64,000 bases of DNA from Antedon bifida (taxonomy: Eukaryota > Echinodermata > Crinoidea > Comatulida > Antedonidae), in contig OY727098.1 of the NCBI GenBank assembly GCA_963402885.1, forward strand, positions 8,117,001 to 8,181,000, in the 5' to 3' direction. This document shows positions 57,401 through 64,000 of this stretch, in pieces. Made by a program: the position numbers and the translations under genes. The notes below the pieces were generated by a model. The model was not told the DNA's origin, did no database searches, and saw only the letters and a program-made list of their open reading frames with translations. Position 1 is the stretch's first letter. Each line of letters starts with the position of its first letter.

Positions 57401-60400
57401 TATACTCTACATAGAATATGCAATTTAACTGAATAAAAAGTGGCATGCAAAGTTATTAGCAATTATATAACACCTAAATAAATTCATGTCATTTGATTGG
57501 ATGAATGTGGGTCACATGGCATGCAATAGTATGCACTATTAAATGATCGTTTAATAGTACTTTTTTTCGTGTAAAAAAAATCTTTTCGCATTTGGAAAAT
57601 ATTTTGTTTTATACTATTGGACCGGGCTCCCAGAAAGTTTATTATATTATTATAAATTTTCCCTGGGAACACCAAATAGGAGGGATAAAAAATGGATTTA
57701 ATCATATGAAAATCCACACAGATAAAAGTTGTTGGACATTGTCCGCATATGTGTATACAATGTATAGGATGTAATGTATGGGATGCACAAAAATACCATT
57801 GACAGCAACTTTACTCTGTAAGTTTCCCCAGACAGTAGCCCAAAAATGCCTGTTGGCAATCATGCAAAGAGCCACACAGCAAATTCCTTTTACATTGTAA
57901 ATATTATCTTTTGGGATATACGAATACCGTTAACAGCACTTTATCCTGTAAGTTGCCCGAGACAGTAGCCACAAGTGACCACTCAAAAATGGTGTTATTC
58001 ATGTCAAGGGCCACATGGCTAATTCCTTTTGCATTGTAACTGTCACACATTGGGGTGCACAAAAATACCATTGACAGCAACCTTATCCTGTAAGTTGCCC
58101 CAGACAGTAGCCCAAAAATGCCTGTTGGGCCATACAAGATTTAATCATGGGAAGAGCTTATTTAGATGTTATATAAAACAAATAATGACTGTTTTATATT
58201 AATGTAATGGTACAAATAATGGCATTTGGTGAATGATGAAAGGTTAAATATTATCATATTATCATATTATATATATAACCTTTCATCATTCACCTCATGC
58301 CATTATTTGTATCATTACACTCATAAACATACATTATTTGTATAATATTAAATTAGTGATTACATATTACAAAGTGAAGTAGCAAATGAAATTCATTATT
58401 TCTAAGAATTCATTTACATTAATTTAGTTTATTTATTAACAACAATTAATTCTACAAAAAGACTAAATGCTGTTTACTGCTGATTTTGCTTGTCGGAAGA
58501 AGTTGTCAGGATTCGATCATGTAGGCCTTTCATGCACATTGGTTATAATAGGTCATGTGTAAAATGCTGAAATTAGTTTGTTTTTTTTATGCCATAAAAC
58601 ATTATATACTTACAGGATTATTTGTACCATCACTAATTGTAAATGAAACACCTATTACTATATCAGTCTGAAAATGAATCCACAAATTACATATTATATT
58701 TAACATATATATATATATATGATATTACAAAAAATCAGTAATGAAAGCACTCAGAAACTGAGTAAGTATGTGGCAAAATATATCAGGGAAAACATTATTC
58801 GGAGAGAGAGGGATCACACTTGATATTTTTTTAAATGGGTAAATGGGGGAATAACCTGCAACTTGCAGCATACTGGGCTGAATTACGCAAAGGTGTGGAC
58901 GACACAAGCCACAACATTCTTCTACCCTAAAGGTCCCTTTGTGTCGAGGACTGCCACCAAACGGCAGGTGTCGAGGCTTGCTGCCACCTGTTCGTCTGTC
59001 CACACAACGACAGGGGATGAATAAGGTTTATCGCAAATTGTGTGAGCGATGCATAATGGGAAGGGTTTGGGATCAATATCGCCACCACCAGTATATAAAG
59101 TTTGTATTATACGGTGGCGCTATTGCTCCAAAACCCTTCCCATCATGCATTGTGCAATGACATTTCTCGCGAAATCAAGGTATTTGTGATAAACCTTATG
59201 GACCAGTACACTGGGGTAACCCTCTACTCTTCCGAAAGATGAACTGGGTTCCTAAAAGTGCACACCAGATACACTTTTGAGTCTCCACCTTTAAGTCCTC
59301 CAGAACAATGGTCGAGGAGTGTCGCCTTGAACCTGTGCCTATTGTATAACTATGGTTTGGGGCGCTCCCGGCCTTAATCACTTGGCCACTTGACTGATGT
59401 TTTGGTACATGTGAAAGAATATATGTCCATGTTAAAGAATACAGAGGGCGCCCAATTTAATATATCTTGTATGAAAGACACTTTTTTTTATTTGTGAAGT
59501 TCAAGAACCGATTTGCTTGAATTTCAATAGGCATGTTCTGTAAGATATCTATTTACACATAAACCGAAAAATGATAACTTGAAAATTGTAGGCGTTATCC
59601 TGCTAACATACACACAAAGCAAATACTAAACTTGGCAAAATTCTATTTTGCAAGTAAAAATAAACAAGCGGTACATAATTCACACATACTGTAATGTAAA
59701 TGAATATGCGCTGTACCAAACTATTAACAACCACATTTGAATAATTACCAATCATGTAAGCATGCTGCTTATTATGGTGTTAATGGTATATGCACAAATT
59801 AACCATTAATTTGGCCATGCACTGAAATTATAGCTTGCTTGAATACAAACCAAATAATCAGTCTTGAAATAATGCATGCGAATAGTGTAACAGTCAAATA
59901 ATAGTTACTGTATTGTAGGTATGAGTCACGTAAGCATGATACTTTGCAGAGGCTGGTTGCCACTGGCAGTACGTGGCCACATCAACACATATTTTCTATT
60001 ATTTTTCAGAAATAAAGTTTACCTCAGCATCTAAGCCTTGGGAAATTCGAACTTGACCATTGACAGGTCCAACAGATAAATAGTTAGGTTGTGATTGATC
60101 CTGCTTTATTATTCCATAAGTAACTGAAGCACCCTCTGGATCACTTCCTGATAGTGTTAATATCAGACTCCCTATAAGAAAACAAATAAAACAATAATAA
60201 TTGAAAAATCATAATAGATATTTCATGAAAAATTCATGTGTTGTGAATGAAAGCGGTTGCTGTTATACTTTATGTAGACGGCCTTTTTTATTTTCTTATT
60301 CTTTACTGTCAAGAAAAATATACAAAACAGACAGAAATAAGTTATTATTATTATTATTATTATTAATAAAAAGAAATTATAAAGCTAATAATAAACTGCA

Positions 60401-60554
60401 GTTTATTTATTGTAGTTTATTTAGTTTGCACTTGATTTTAACCCTAAACAAATTTAAAATGTCTTACCAACTTCCTTATTTTCTTCAATTAAATATACCG
60501 CTGCTGGTTGGCCTAAAGTATCAAATTGTGGAATATCATCTGTGGGTGCATTAT
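21429..60554 (-). CDS. CDH23: Cadherin-23 orthologue: 61 coding exons, 32 EC repeats; signal-peptide exon not seen
   Basis: A long single-pass non-classical cadherin; in vertebrates it forms the upper part of the hair-cell tip link with PCDH15. Exons, 5' to 3': 60468-60554, 60023-60171, 58614-58667, 57174-57350, 56266-56370, 55994-56119, 55652-55843, 54776-54949, 54478-54627, 53470-53696, 52805-53054, 52005-52256, 51577-51828, 50153-50258, 49559-49689, 48927-49051, 48461-48560, 48020-48122, 47396-47634, 47093-47261, 46796-46941, 45906-46224, 45048-45542, 44616-44792, 44030-44283, 43502-43597, 42842-43093, 42492-42620, 42164-42292, 41515-41739, 41152-41373, 40623-40733, 40299-40476, 39223-39356, 38814-39020, 38394-38504, 38147-38266, 37911-38016, 37494-37685, 36982-37094, 36134-36587, 35453-35967, 34809-34928, 34105-34282, 33415-33524, 33029-33169, 32806-32899, 32025-32225, 31581-31798, 31211-31394, 30609-30832, 29661-29858, 29253-29487, 28469-28729, 27989-28266, 27234-27322, 26788-27001, 26503-26627, 25822-25902, 23904-23994, 21429-22403. 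All are GT-AG and every phase fits (11,870 nt, about 3,955 residues). Orthology rests on remembered human CDH23: the odd DVQD linker after EC2, the FP-x(4)-GPF start after EC18, the NNRRESSTQ loop, the membrane-adjacent domain (LLSNIT) and NPMWLD in the tail. The first exon enters EC1. Confidence 0.93.
22620..23640 (-). pseudogene. Decayed LINE reverse transcriptase in the last CDH23 intron
   Basis: On the minus strand the pieces appear in RT order but in shifting frames: KGLSTVDALVSM and VLLLDYKKALDLVGH (normally DFSKAFDxVDH), then NGGVPQGSWLGPV, KYMDDIT (catalytic YMDD), TKLLGVVIQDNLSW, RSVLEYACPLWF and LERIQKRAVRCII. About 110 bases of unrelated sequence separate the first two blocks (near 23,320-23,430). 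Stops and frameshifts make it a dead copy, in the same orientation as CDH23. Confidence 0.8.
24789..24960. mobile_element. Foldback element (172 bp), copy 1
   Basis: Almost the whole segment is one imperfect palindrome: the left arm (TATAAAACAAATAAT, AATGTTTTATATTCGTGCAA, TAGGGAAAATAATTTTATAA) pairs with the right arm ending TTTGTATAAC. A related palindrome lies at 58,171-58,350. It is probably a MITE that can form a long hairpin. It lies in the CDH23 intron at 23,995-25,821. Confidence 0.75.
24980..25285. mobile_element. TTAA-bordered MITE, family B, copy 1
   Basis: It begins TTAAAGATATATTGACCCCC and ends GGACAAAACATCTTTAA. The termini are inverted relative to each other and each outer end is TTAA. 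The interior shares GAATATGCCATT, ATTGGATTCGAAAAAAAATG-like and TTTTTCATGTTTTTG words with the copy at 30,099-30,396. TTAA target sites are typical of piggyBac and Kolobok elements; which applies is not determined. Confidence 0.8.
25286..25821. other. CDH23: Intronic sequence, nothing recognised
   Basis: AT-rich intron between the MITE and the juxtamembrane exon. No exon, long frame or structured repeat was seen. Confidence 0.4.
26503..28266 (-). other. CDH23: CDH23 EC32, membrane-adjacent domain and transmembrane helix
   Basis: Exon 27,989-28,266 completes EC32 (KDEYIAGIAAEADIRTEVYQ across the junction, similar to human EC27). Exons 27,234-27,322 and 26,788-27,001 encode the membrane-adjacent ferredoxin-like domain: QRVVIVINAP, LLSNITQGIVF, NVIDPETNQV and IDQNSDLINALFGI. 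Each has a counterpart in the human protein. Exon 26,503-26,627 carries a short linker and one hydrophobic helix (ALIAIAILIFIGTLAFCIII) followed by CCLQKK, a stop-transfer sequence that fixes the topology. Confidence 0.9.
27323..27988. other. CDH23: CDH23 intron, nothing recognised
   Basis: A 666-bp AT-rich intron between the EC32 exon and the membrane-adjacent domain exon. No extra exon or repeat was seen. Confidence 0.4.
30099..30396. mobile_element. TTAA-bordered MITE, family B, copy 2
   Basis: It begins TTAAAGATGTATTGTCCCCC and ends GGAATAATACATCTTTAA, so its first 13 bases are exactly inverted at the far end. It is about 300 bp and similar along its length to the copy at 24,980-25,285. 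It lies in the CDH23 intron between exons 29,661-29,858 and 30,609-30,832. Confidence 0.82.
33748..34054. mobile_element. TTAA-bordered MITE, family C
   Basis: The left end TTAAAGGACTACTTTACCG and the right end CGGTAAAGTTGTCCTTTAA are reverse complements at 18 of 19 positions, and both outer ends are TTAA. The interior (CGATTTCGCTGTGCGTGCTT, CAGTCATCGCCG) is CpG-richer than the intron around it. It is 307 bp with no open frame. One copy in this window. Confidence 0.82.
35081..35374. mobile_element. piggyBac-like MITE with TTAA target duplication
   Basis: TTAA (35,077-35,080) precedes CCCTTTGAAGACGTGG, and CACATCTTCAAAGGG precedes TTAA (35,375-35,378). The CCCTTTGA-type terminal inverted repeat and TTAA duplication fit the piggyBac superfamily. 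It is 294 bp long and non-coding. It lies in the CDH23 intron between exons 34,809-34,928 and 35,453-35,967. Confidence 0.85.
36640..36870. repeat. Dispersed repeat family D, copy 1
   Basis: TATAACACCTAAATAAA and the next 60 bases (TGTCATTTCATTGGACGATT, GTGGGTCACATGG) are nearly repeated at 57,470-57,580. Near the right end an inverted relative of the GTGTGCAATT motif occurs (about 36,836-36,858), suggesting a small inverted-repeat element. It is intronic. Confidence 0.5.
39357..40298. other. CDH23: 942-bp CDH23 intron with a small inverted repeat
   Basis: No exon was found. TCGAGCATAG near 40,065 pairs with CTATGCTCGA near 40,140. An 82-codon open frame on the plus strand (39,614-39,862) has no recognisable protein features and is not called a gene. 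Confidence 0.4.
48676..48954 (-). repeat. CDH23: Five-copy 56-bp tandem array carrying an exon end and its 5' splice site
   Basis: The period is exactly 56 bp, with repeat phases at 48,676, 48,732, 48,788, 48,844 and 48,900. Each unit contains, on the minus strand, the last bases of the exon (ATTGCCAGTTCCACCTGC), the donor GTAAGT, and 24 bases of intron. Only the rightmost copy is joined to the body of the exon (48,927-49,051); the other four lie inside the following intron, with donor positions at 48,871, 48,815, 48,759 and 48,703. The copies appear identical by eye, which implies recent expansion or homogenisation. Read-through of the first donor meets TAA at once (CCT GCG TAA). Confidence 0.95.
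49215..49500. repeat. Interspersed repeat in CDH23 intron, related to 7.8-8.2 kb
   Basis: GGTACAAATAATTTCATAAG and GGTGAAA words match the left arm of the foldback elements. TTGCACTCT, AAAGAGTTCAATAGAGTA and CATGTGACGCAC correspond to a block at 7,990-8,200. Boundaries are uncertain. Confidence 0.45.
50455..50800 (-). mobile_element. tRNA-derived SINE, copy 1
   Basis: On the minus strand an A box (TGGCCGAGCGGTTAAAAC, 50,774-50,791) and a B box (GGTTCGAGGCT, 50,727-50,737) have the spacing of a long-variable-arm tRNA (Leu/Ser-like). They are followed by a body containing TTTAAAGAACCTAGTACATC, TTTCGAGACGAGTAGGGGG and TTACCCCGGTGTA. The same body appears at 59,200-59,400 and, more decayed, at 54,010-54,330. 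Confidence 0.8.
50802..51576. other. CDH23: CDH23 intron remainder, nothing recognised
   Basis: AT-rich sequence between the SINE and the EC7 exon. A 71-codon plus-strand frame (51,039-51,254) ends in a block (TTTCCAGTGGAAAATCAG and following) with no recognisable identity. Confidence 0.35.
53159..53292. mobile_element. Foldback (hairpin) element, 134 bp
   Basis: TTGATATAAAGTTTGCGG at the left pairs with CCGCAAACTTTATATCAA at the right, and AAGAACTGTTGAGTTTCTC pairs with GAGAAACTCAACAGTTCTT nearer the centre. One arm has about 25 unpaired bases. The loop holds CTGAGGATGATCAAAGCATA, also present near 8,085. It lies in the CDH23 intron between exons 52,805-53,054 and 53,470-53,696. Confidence 0.82.
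54010..54330 (+). mobile_element. tRNA-derived SINE, decayed copy 3
   Basis: A B-box-like GGGTTTGAACAAAT at about 54,060-54,073 follows a degenerate head. The body includes CCTTCGGATGGGATGAAACG, GTGCATGTTAAAGAAC and GAAAAGAGTAGGGGATAA, which correspond to the body of the other two copies. It is in the opposite orientation to them. Confidence 0.6.
55040..55465 (+). repeat. Dispersed repeat family A, copy 2
   Basis: It has the same block order as the copies at 9,595-9,945 and 62,370-62,965, including CCTATTGCGATAAT, AATGTGAAAAATAAGT, GCGGCCCGCTATAAATACCA, CGCCAGACTAGGCCTAC and GGGATGACCTGGTTTAATG. It lies in the CDH23 intron at 54,950-55,651. It is non-coding. Confidence 0.7.
56371..57173. other. 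CDH23: CDH23 intron, short triplication and nothing else
   Basis: ACTTGTTGATGTATCA occurs three times between about 56,511 and 56,585 with roughly 33-base spacing, a small tandem repeat. The remainder is AT-rich, with an (ATT)n run near 56,837-56,851, and no exon is seen. Confidence 0.5.
57470..57590. repeat. Dispersed repeat family D, copy 2
   Basis: It begins TATAACACCTAAATAAATTC and matches the copy at 36,640 for about 80 bases through GTGGGTCACATGG. After that the copies diverge. Confidence 0.55.
57783..58140 (-). repeat. Three tandem units of about 131-140 bp (possibly ex-coding)
   Basis: AATACC(A/G)TT(A/G)ACAGCA recurs at about 57,792, 57,923 and 58,063, each followed by CTGTAAGTT(T/G)CCC(C/G)AGACAGTAGCC. 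On the minus strand, with frame shifts between units, each reads like WATVWGNLQDKVAVNGIFVH followed by an AKGI(S/C)xVALDxNN-type stretch. That is suggestive of a repeat-protein origin, but I cannot name the family. It is intronic in CDH23. Confidence 0.6.
58171..58350. mobile_element. Foldback element (180 bp), copy 2
   Basis: The left arm (ACAAATAATG, ATTAATGTAATGGTACAAAT, AATGGCATTTGGTGAATGAT, GAAAGGTTA) is the inverse of the right arm (TAACCTTTC, ATCATTCACCTCATGCCATT, ATTTGTATCATTACA, CATTATTTGTATAATAT). A short AT-rich loop separates them. It is related to the palindrome at 24,789-24,960. Confidence 0.82.
59021..59199. mobile_element. Inverted-repeat MITE, 179 bp, next to a SINE
   Basis: ATAAGGTTTATC at the left pairs with GATAAACCTTAT at the right. 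Inside, GCATAATGGGAAGGGTTTTG-like and AAAACCCTTCCCATCATGC also pair, as do GCGATATTGA/ATCAATATCGCC-like cores. It directly abuts the SINE that starts at about 59,200. It lies in the CDH23 intron 58,668-60,022. Confidence 0.75.
59200..59400 (-). mobile_element. tRNA-derived SINE, copy 2
   Basis: On the minus strand: A box TGGCCAAGTGATTAAGGCC (59,370-59,388), B box GGTTCAAGGC (59,324-59,333), then GTGCACTTTTAGGAACCCAG, TTCATCTTTCGGAAGAGTAG and GGGTTACCCCAGTGTACTGG. It aligns with the copy at 50,455-50,800 through head and body. Such heads carry an internal Pol III promoter; no functional tRNA is expected. Confidence 0.8.
60341..60366. repeat. (ATT)n microsatellite
   Basis: About eight ATT/TTA units in the intron between the first two CDH23 exons seen. 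Confidence 0.8.
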
Positions 60555-62369
60555 CTGGTAAAAATATTGATTTGGATCATTTAATAACAAACTATGATTA
60601 ATATAAAAGTACAATGGTACAGTAATGAAAAGTAAATGTAGGTAATGGCATTGCTAATAAAAGTAAGAAGAAATATTAAAAAATACATAATAACATAATA
60701 ATGGTTGATTGCTGAGACTCGGCTTGACAAATACAGTACACATACATAAACTTTTTGTCAAGGGTCAACATACTGTAAAAGTAAAATGTGTTTTTCGCAT
60801 GTGTAACGTGTGCATTGACATTTTGAAATGCTCAGATTATTTCTAATCAATTTAGAGAGCGTGTTTGATGGGGGTATAAAAATGCCTTTTTATTGTTAGG
60901 CACACACATTTTTATTATGTACAGCATGTACAGTAAGTAACCTAAGAAGACCATTCTTGCAATTGATATTTGTTTTTCATATGTGATAAATTCCATTCAT
61001 GTTGTCGAACTCTGAATGTAAAGAAACAATAGGCAATTTAATGCAAATTTTGTGTAAATCATGCCTACTTTTAATATATTTTAGCTCTTCAGAATGAAAG
61101 TTGACCACCTGTTTTTGTATGCATGTGCAATTTTGGCATATCGTATCTCGCATAACTTTTCTCGATTTCAAATTATTATTGCTGAAACAATCCTCTTACA
61201 TGAGATACAGTAGTCAACTGTGCCCAGACATTACCAGAACCAGACGACTGCGACATCAGATTGTGTATTGTACATAGTACTTGTACATTTTTAGAAAATA
61301 GATACACTGAATTATATGACATTTTTTTTTATATTATTCATATTTCGGAATACTGTATGTCATGTCAAAGAAAGAAATTTTAAATCATATAATTGATATG
61401 TTTATTAGTACTCTTTATGATTTATAATGGTTTTTAACACATTTATATAGTTCTAGCGTATACAAAATTGTTAAAAACACATCATTATCAATGATAATTT
61501 TAACCCAAAATAGGGGTTATCACAGACATTACATTATAAAATTTTATTCCATAAAACTCAAACATAGATTTTATGTAAATCAAAGGCAAAATGAAAAAGG
61601 GAACTCAAAATAAGCAAAGTGTTTACTGTAAGCAGAGACCCATACAAAACATAAAATAATAAGAAGTTAATATCAATAACACACATTATTATTAAACAAT
61701 TAAAAGTATAAACTTTTATTTTAGTTTTATATTTTTTACTTAGTAAGTGAAAATGTAATATAGAAATATTAGACAAATTTTATTTTAGATGTTTACAATA
61801 TTTTGATAAAGATCCAGTTTACAAGACATGTTTCAAGAGAACTGAGCTTTCAAATGCTGGGTGTCGGTGGGGAAAAAATTAGTCACCTGAGTACCAACAA
61901 AAGCCTATGCATACAAATAAGCAGTTCTTACACAAGTAGTGTTTTGGATTCATTGTTTTGAACATGAAAATTTAGTTTTTGTGGGTCTGTCTGTTTAAAT
62001 GTAATGCTTTTGACACAGATAACTGCTTATTATTAAACACATTTTTTTCTAGCTGCTTAATATACCCTGTAAGCAATAATTGAATCAGAAATAAATAAGT
62101 TTTTATTGACTAGTATACTACTACTGTAGATACATCAATTTAAAATTTCTAAAGTGTAATATCTGTGACAAAAAAAATATTGTGGAATGCTGGAATGCCC
62201 TGGCTCAGAATATTTGGTTTCTGGAAAATCTTGTTTTTAAATACAATTTCAAAAGAAATGATTTGAAATGAATGATAAATATTTAACGAAAGAGTTAGTA
62301 GTGTTGAATGAGTTTAGTATTGGGAGATTTGACAGTCAACTCATCATGATAAATGTTAAAGACCCCTTC
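60555..62369. other. CDH23: Upstream of the first CDH23 exon, no exon recognised
   Basis: The exon at 60,468-60,554 has a proper acceptor and enters in phase 1, so at least one more exon (signal peptide) must precede it. No minus-strand frame here combines an ATG, a hydrophobic core and a phase-1 donor convincingly. Near 62,165-62,200 a fragment resembling the terminus of the 1,538-2,742 element is present. Confidence 0.45.
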
Positions 62370-62965
62370 CCTGCAATTTTGGACATTTTTTGGAAAATAA
62401 TACATATATATCACTTTAAAAACATTAAACCATGTCATTCCTTGTCTTAAATGTACGTTTTATGGTAAATTATGATAAAAAGTGAGAAACAATGCACTAC
62501 CTAAGTAGCTTGCGGCGATCGACCTCTCGTGGACGGTCTTAGGCCTAGCCTAGCTAGGCTTAGTTTTGTAGGCCTAGCTGGTAAACATCGGTAACGTACG
62601 AACATCGTACGCTAGCTATATACCTAGCCTGACGTTGTATAGTTGCTGCATTAATTGTCTTTCTATTTTTGCCAGACTCCGTTGATACAAATTGGGGAAA
62701 ACCCGGTATTTTCGCTGAAAAGTTAGGAGTCTTCCATTTGTTTTGGCCTCACGATCGATCGAAAAGTGGGCGAATTACAGGTGAAAAACAAAAATATCAA
62801 TCCGCGCGCAATGCATTTTGGGATTTATAGCGGGCCGCTATAATTATTGGAATCGACTTATTTTTCACATTTTTAACCGTTTAAAGACGAAAAAAGTTAT
62901 CGCAATAGGACCATATAGTATTATTTTTACATTAAATATAGTTTGTGATCTTAAATTAGATCTAA
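62370..62965 (-). repeat. Dispersed repeat family A, copy 3 (longest)
   Basis: Read on the minus strand it follows copy 2 block by block: CCTATTGCGATAAC, AAAAATGTGAAAAATAAGTC, AGCGGCCCGCTATAAATCCC, then a CpG-rich segment with repeated GCCTAGCTAGGC words (62,500-62,640), and finally ACAAGGAATGACATGGTTTA. It is about 600 bp, longer than copy 2 by the CpG-rich segment. If the CDH23 promoter lies nearby, this is the only CpG-rich stretch in the last 3.4 kb, but its repeat nature argues against it being the promoter. Confidence 0.65.
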
Positions 62966-64000
62966 AAAACGTAGGGAAGGGGGCTTTAAGCTGTAGTCCT
63001 ACAGTAAGTTAAATGAATTTCTATGGATCTTGTCTATTTATACATTCACTACAGGCTAATACTTGTAACTGCTATTATCCTGCCTGGACAACAAAATTAA
63101 ACAATCAGTTAATATACCCTTATTTGTAAAAAAAATAAAGAGCATGGCAATATAGTTATGAGAAGAGAAGTTTTAAGGTGAATACAGTTATAATAAAATT
63201 ATTTTATGACTGATGATTTTTAAATTAGTTATGACTTTCTGTAGTAGTATCTGTAGTATCGGCCTCACCAAAGAGAACAAATACAAACTCTATCGAGTTA
63301 TAAGGAAAACAGATAAAATTATGGGTACCAAATCTGAGGATTTAGATAGCATGTGTAACGAATTGCCAAAATCATAATGTCTGATTCTGCCCATCCCTTG
63401 CATTCATTTGTTATGTGCAGATCAGGTAGACTATGTCATCCTTTGACAAAAACAAATAGGTTTAACAACTCCTTTATTCTCTCCTCAATTCGTCTCTTTA
63501 ACAAACAATTTGTAAGATAATTACTGTAATTACTTTTAATGAACTGTACATAGGCCTACAATGTATTTGATTTATATATCTAATTTTTTTATAATGTAAT
63601 TGTATACTATTAATTAAAATAAATAATTTAATTATATTAAATTATTACTTACAATTAAAATACTTACAATCTATTTTTATATGGGAACTTGCTATTTTTA
63701 TCTTTTTTGTCTTTTTGTGTTATTCTTTCTGTTTTGATGTTTTATATGGTGTTTTTATTACGAATGTAACAGGGAGCGGAGTCTCAAATTTTATATTTAT
63801 TATGTGACAATAAAGTATATCTATGTCTATGTTAGTACAGTACTTAAATATATATTATCATGTTTCTGCTGCAAAAAATTCATAAATTATGTTTATTGTA
63901 TCATAAGATAGTTCAGAGAAGATACACAAAGAAACAAAGTTATTAAAGAATTCTTACACAGTAAAAGCAGATAATATAGAGAGAGTCAAATCACTATTCA
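62966..64000. other. Right end of the window, nothing recognised
   Basis: AT-rich sequence without exons or structured repeats that I can support. It may be the first intron or the upstream region of CDH23. Confidence 0.35.

Larger units (their letters stand above)
52805..60554 (-). other. CDH23: CDH23 EC1-EC5 block
   Basis: Eleven exons. EC1 begins with NAPTDDIPQFDT and VYLIEENKEVG, lacking a standard calcium motif before it, as in the PCDH15-binding tip of vertebrate CDH23. Linkers after each repeat are LDVNDNAPQF, LDVQDSLPVF, EDVSDQAPTF, INENDNTPTF and MDVNDNAPQF. Four linkers can be matched by eye to human EC1-EC5 (VNDNAP, DVQDMDP, NENDN, VNDN). The DVQD variant is shared with human EC2. 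The EC3 linker (DVSDQAP) departs from DxNDNxP at the asparagines and should bind calcium differently. Confidence 0.85.

Noticed and set aside
60977..61776. Minus-strand frames of 64 and 72 codons as CDH23 signal-peptide exon
   Set aside because: The hydrophobic one has no plausible cleavage site or donor in the required phase, and the other is not hydrophobic.
62500..62830. CpG-rich stretch as the CDH23 promoter
   Set aside because: It is part of a dispersed repeat with copies at 9.6 and 55.1 kb, so its CpG content reflects the element, not necessarily a local promoter.

Overview
The window is AT-rich animal genomic DNA with canonical GT-AG introns, two large multi-exon genes and many small interspersed elements. 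The proteins look like those of an invertebrate deuterostome. An echinoderm or other ambulacrarian is my best guess, but this is inference; no rRNA, Hox or mitochondrial marker is present to settle it.

Left third, + strand (about 599-20,080): a complete PIWI-clade Argonaute gene, closest to PIWIL2. It has 17 coding exons whose phases all agree, giving an 866-residue protein with an intact D-E-D-H slicer tetrad. Its introns carry several elements: a 2.0-kb DNA element with perfect 14-bp terminal inverted repeats and a 7-bp target duplication, a 1.2-kb inverted-repeat element, LINE relics, and in intron 13 a 5'-truncated LINE with an uninterrupted endonuclease/reverse-transcriptase frame of about 830 codons. 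That LINE lies inside a small tandem-repeat array and in the same orientation as the host gene.

Right two thirds, - strand (about 60,554 down to 20,590): a cadherin-23 (CDH23) orthologue. I could place 61 coding exons with consistent phases (11,870 nt, about 3,955 residues). They run from EC1 through 32 cadherin repeats, the membrane-adjacent ferredoxin-like domain, one transmembrane helix and a cytoplasmic tail ending in a class I PDZ ligand. Only the signal-peptide/5'UTR exon(s) are missing; they lie at an unrecognised place in 60.6-64 kb or outside the window. Human CDH23 has 27 EC repeats, so this one appears to carry about five more, in two places (EC6-9 and EC26-30).

The two genes converge tail to tail; their putative poly(A) signals are about 0.5 kb apart. 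The CDH23 introns hold TTAA-flanked MITEs of three kinds, foldback elements, a tRNA-derived SINE family (three copies plus a possible fourth tail), a CpG-richer dispersed repeat (three copies in the window, one of them in a PIWI intron) and a decayed reverse transcriptase. The most unusual local structure is a five-copy 56-bp tandem array that multiplies the 3' end of one CDH23 exon together with its 5' splice site.

No CRISPR array, rRNA, functional tRNA gene or prokaryote-like operon was seen. Comparisons with human PIWIL2 and CDH23 rely on remembered sequences, not on a search.
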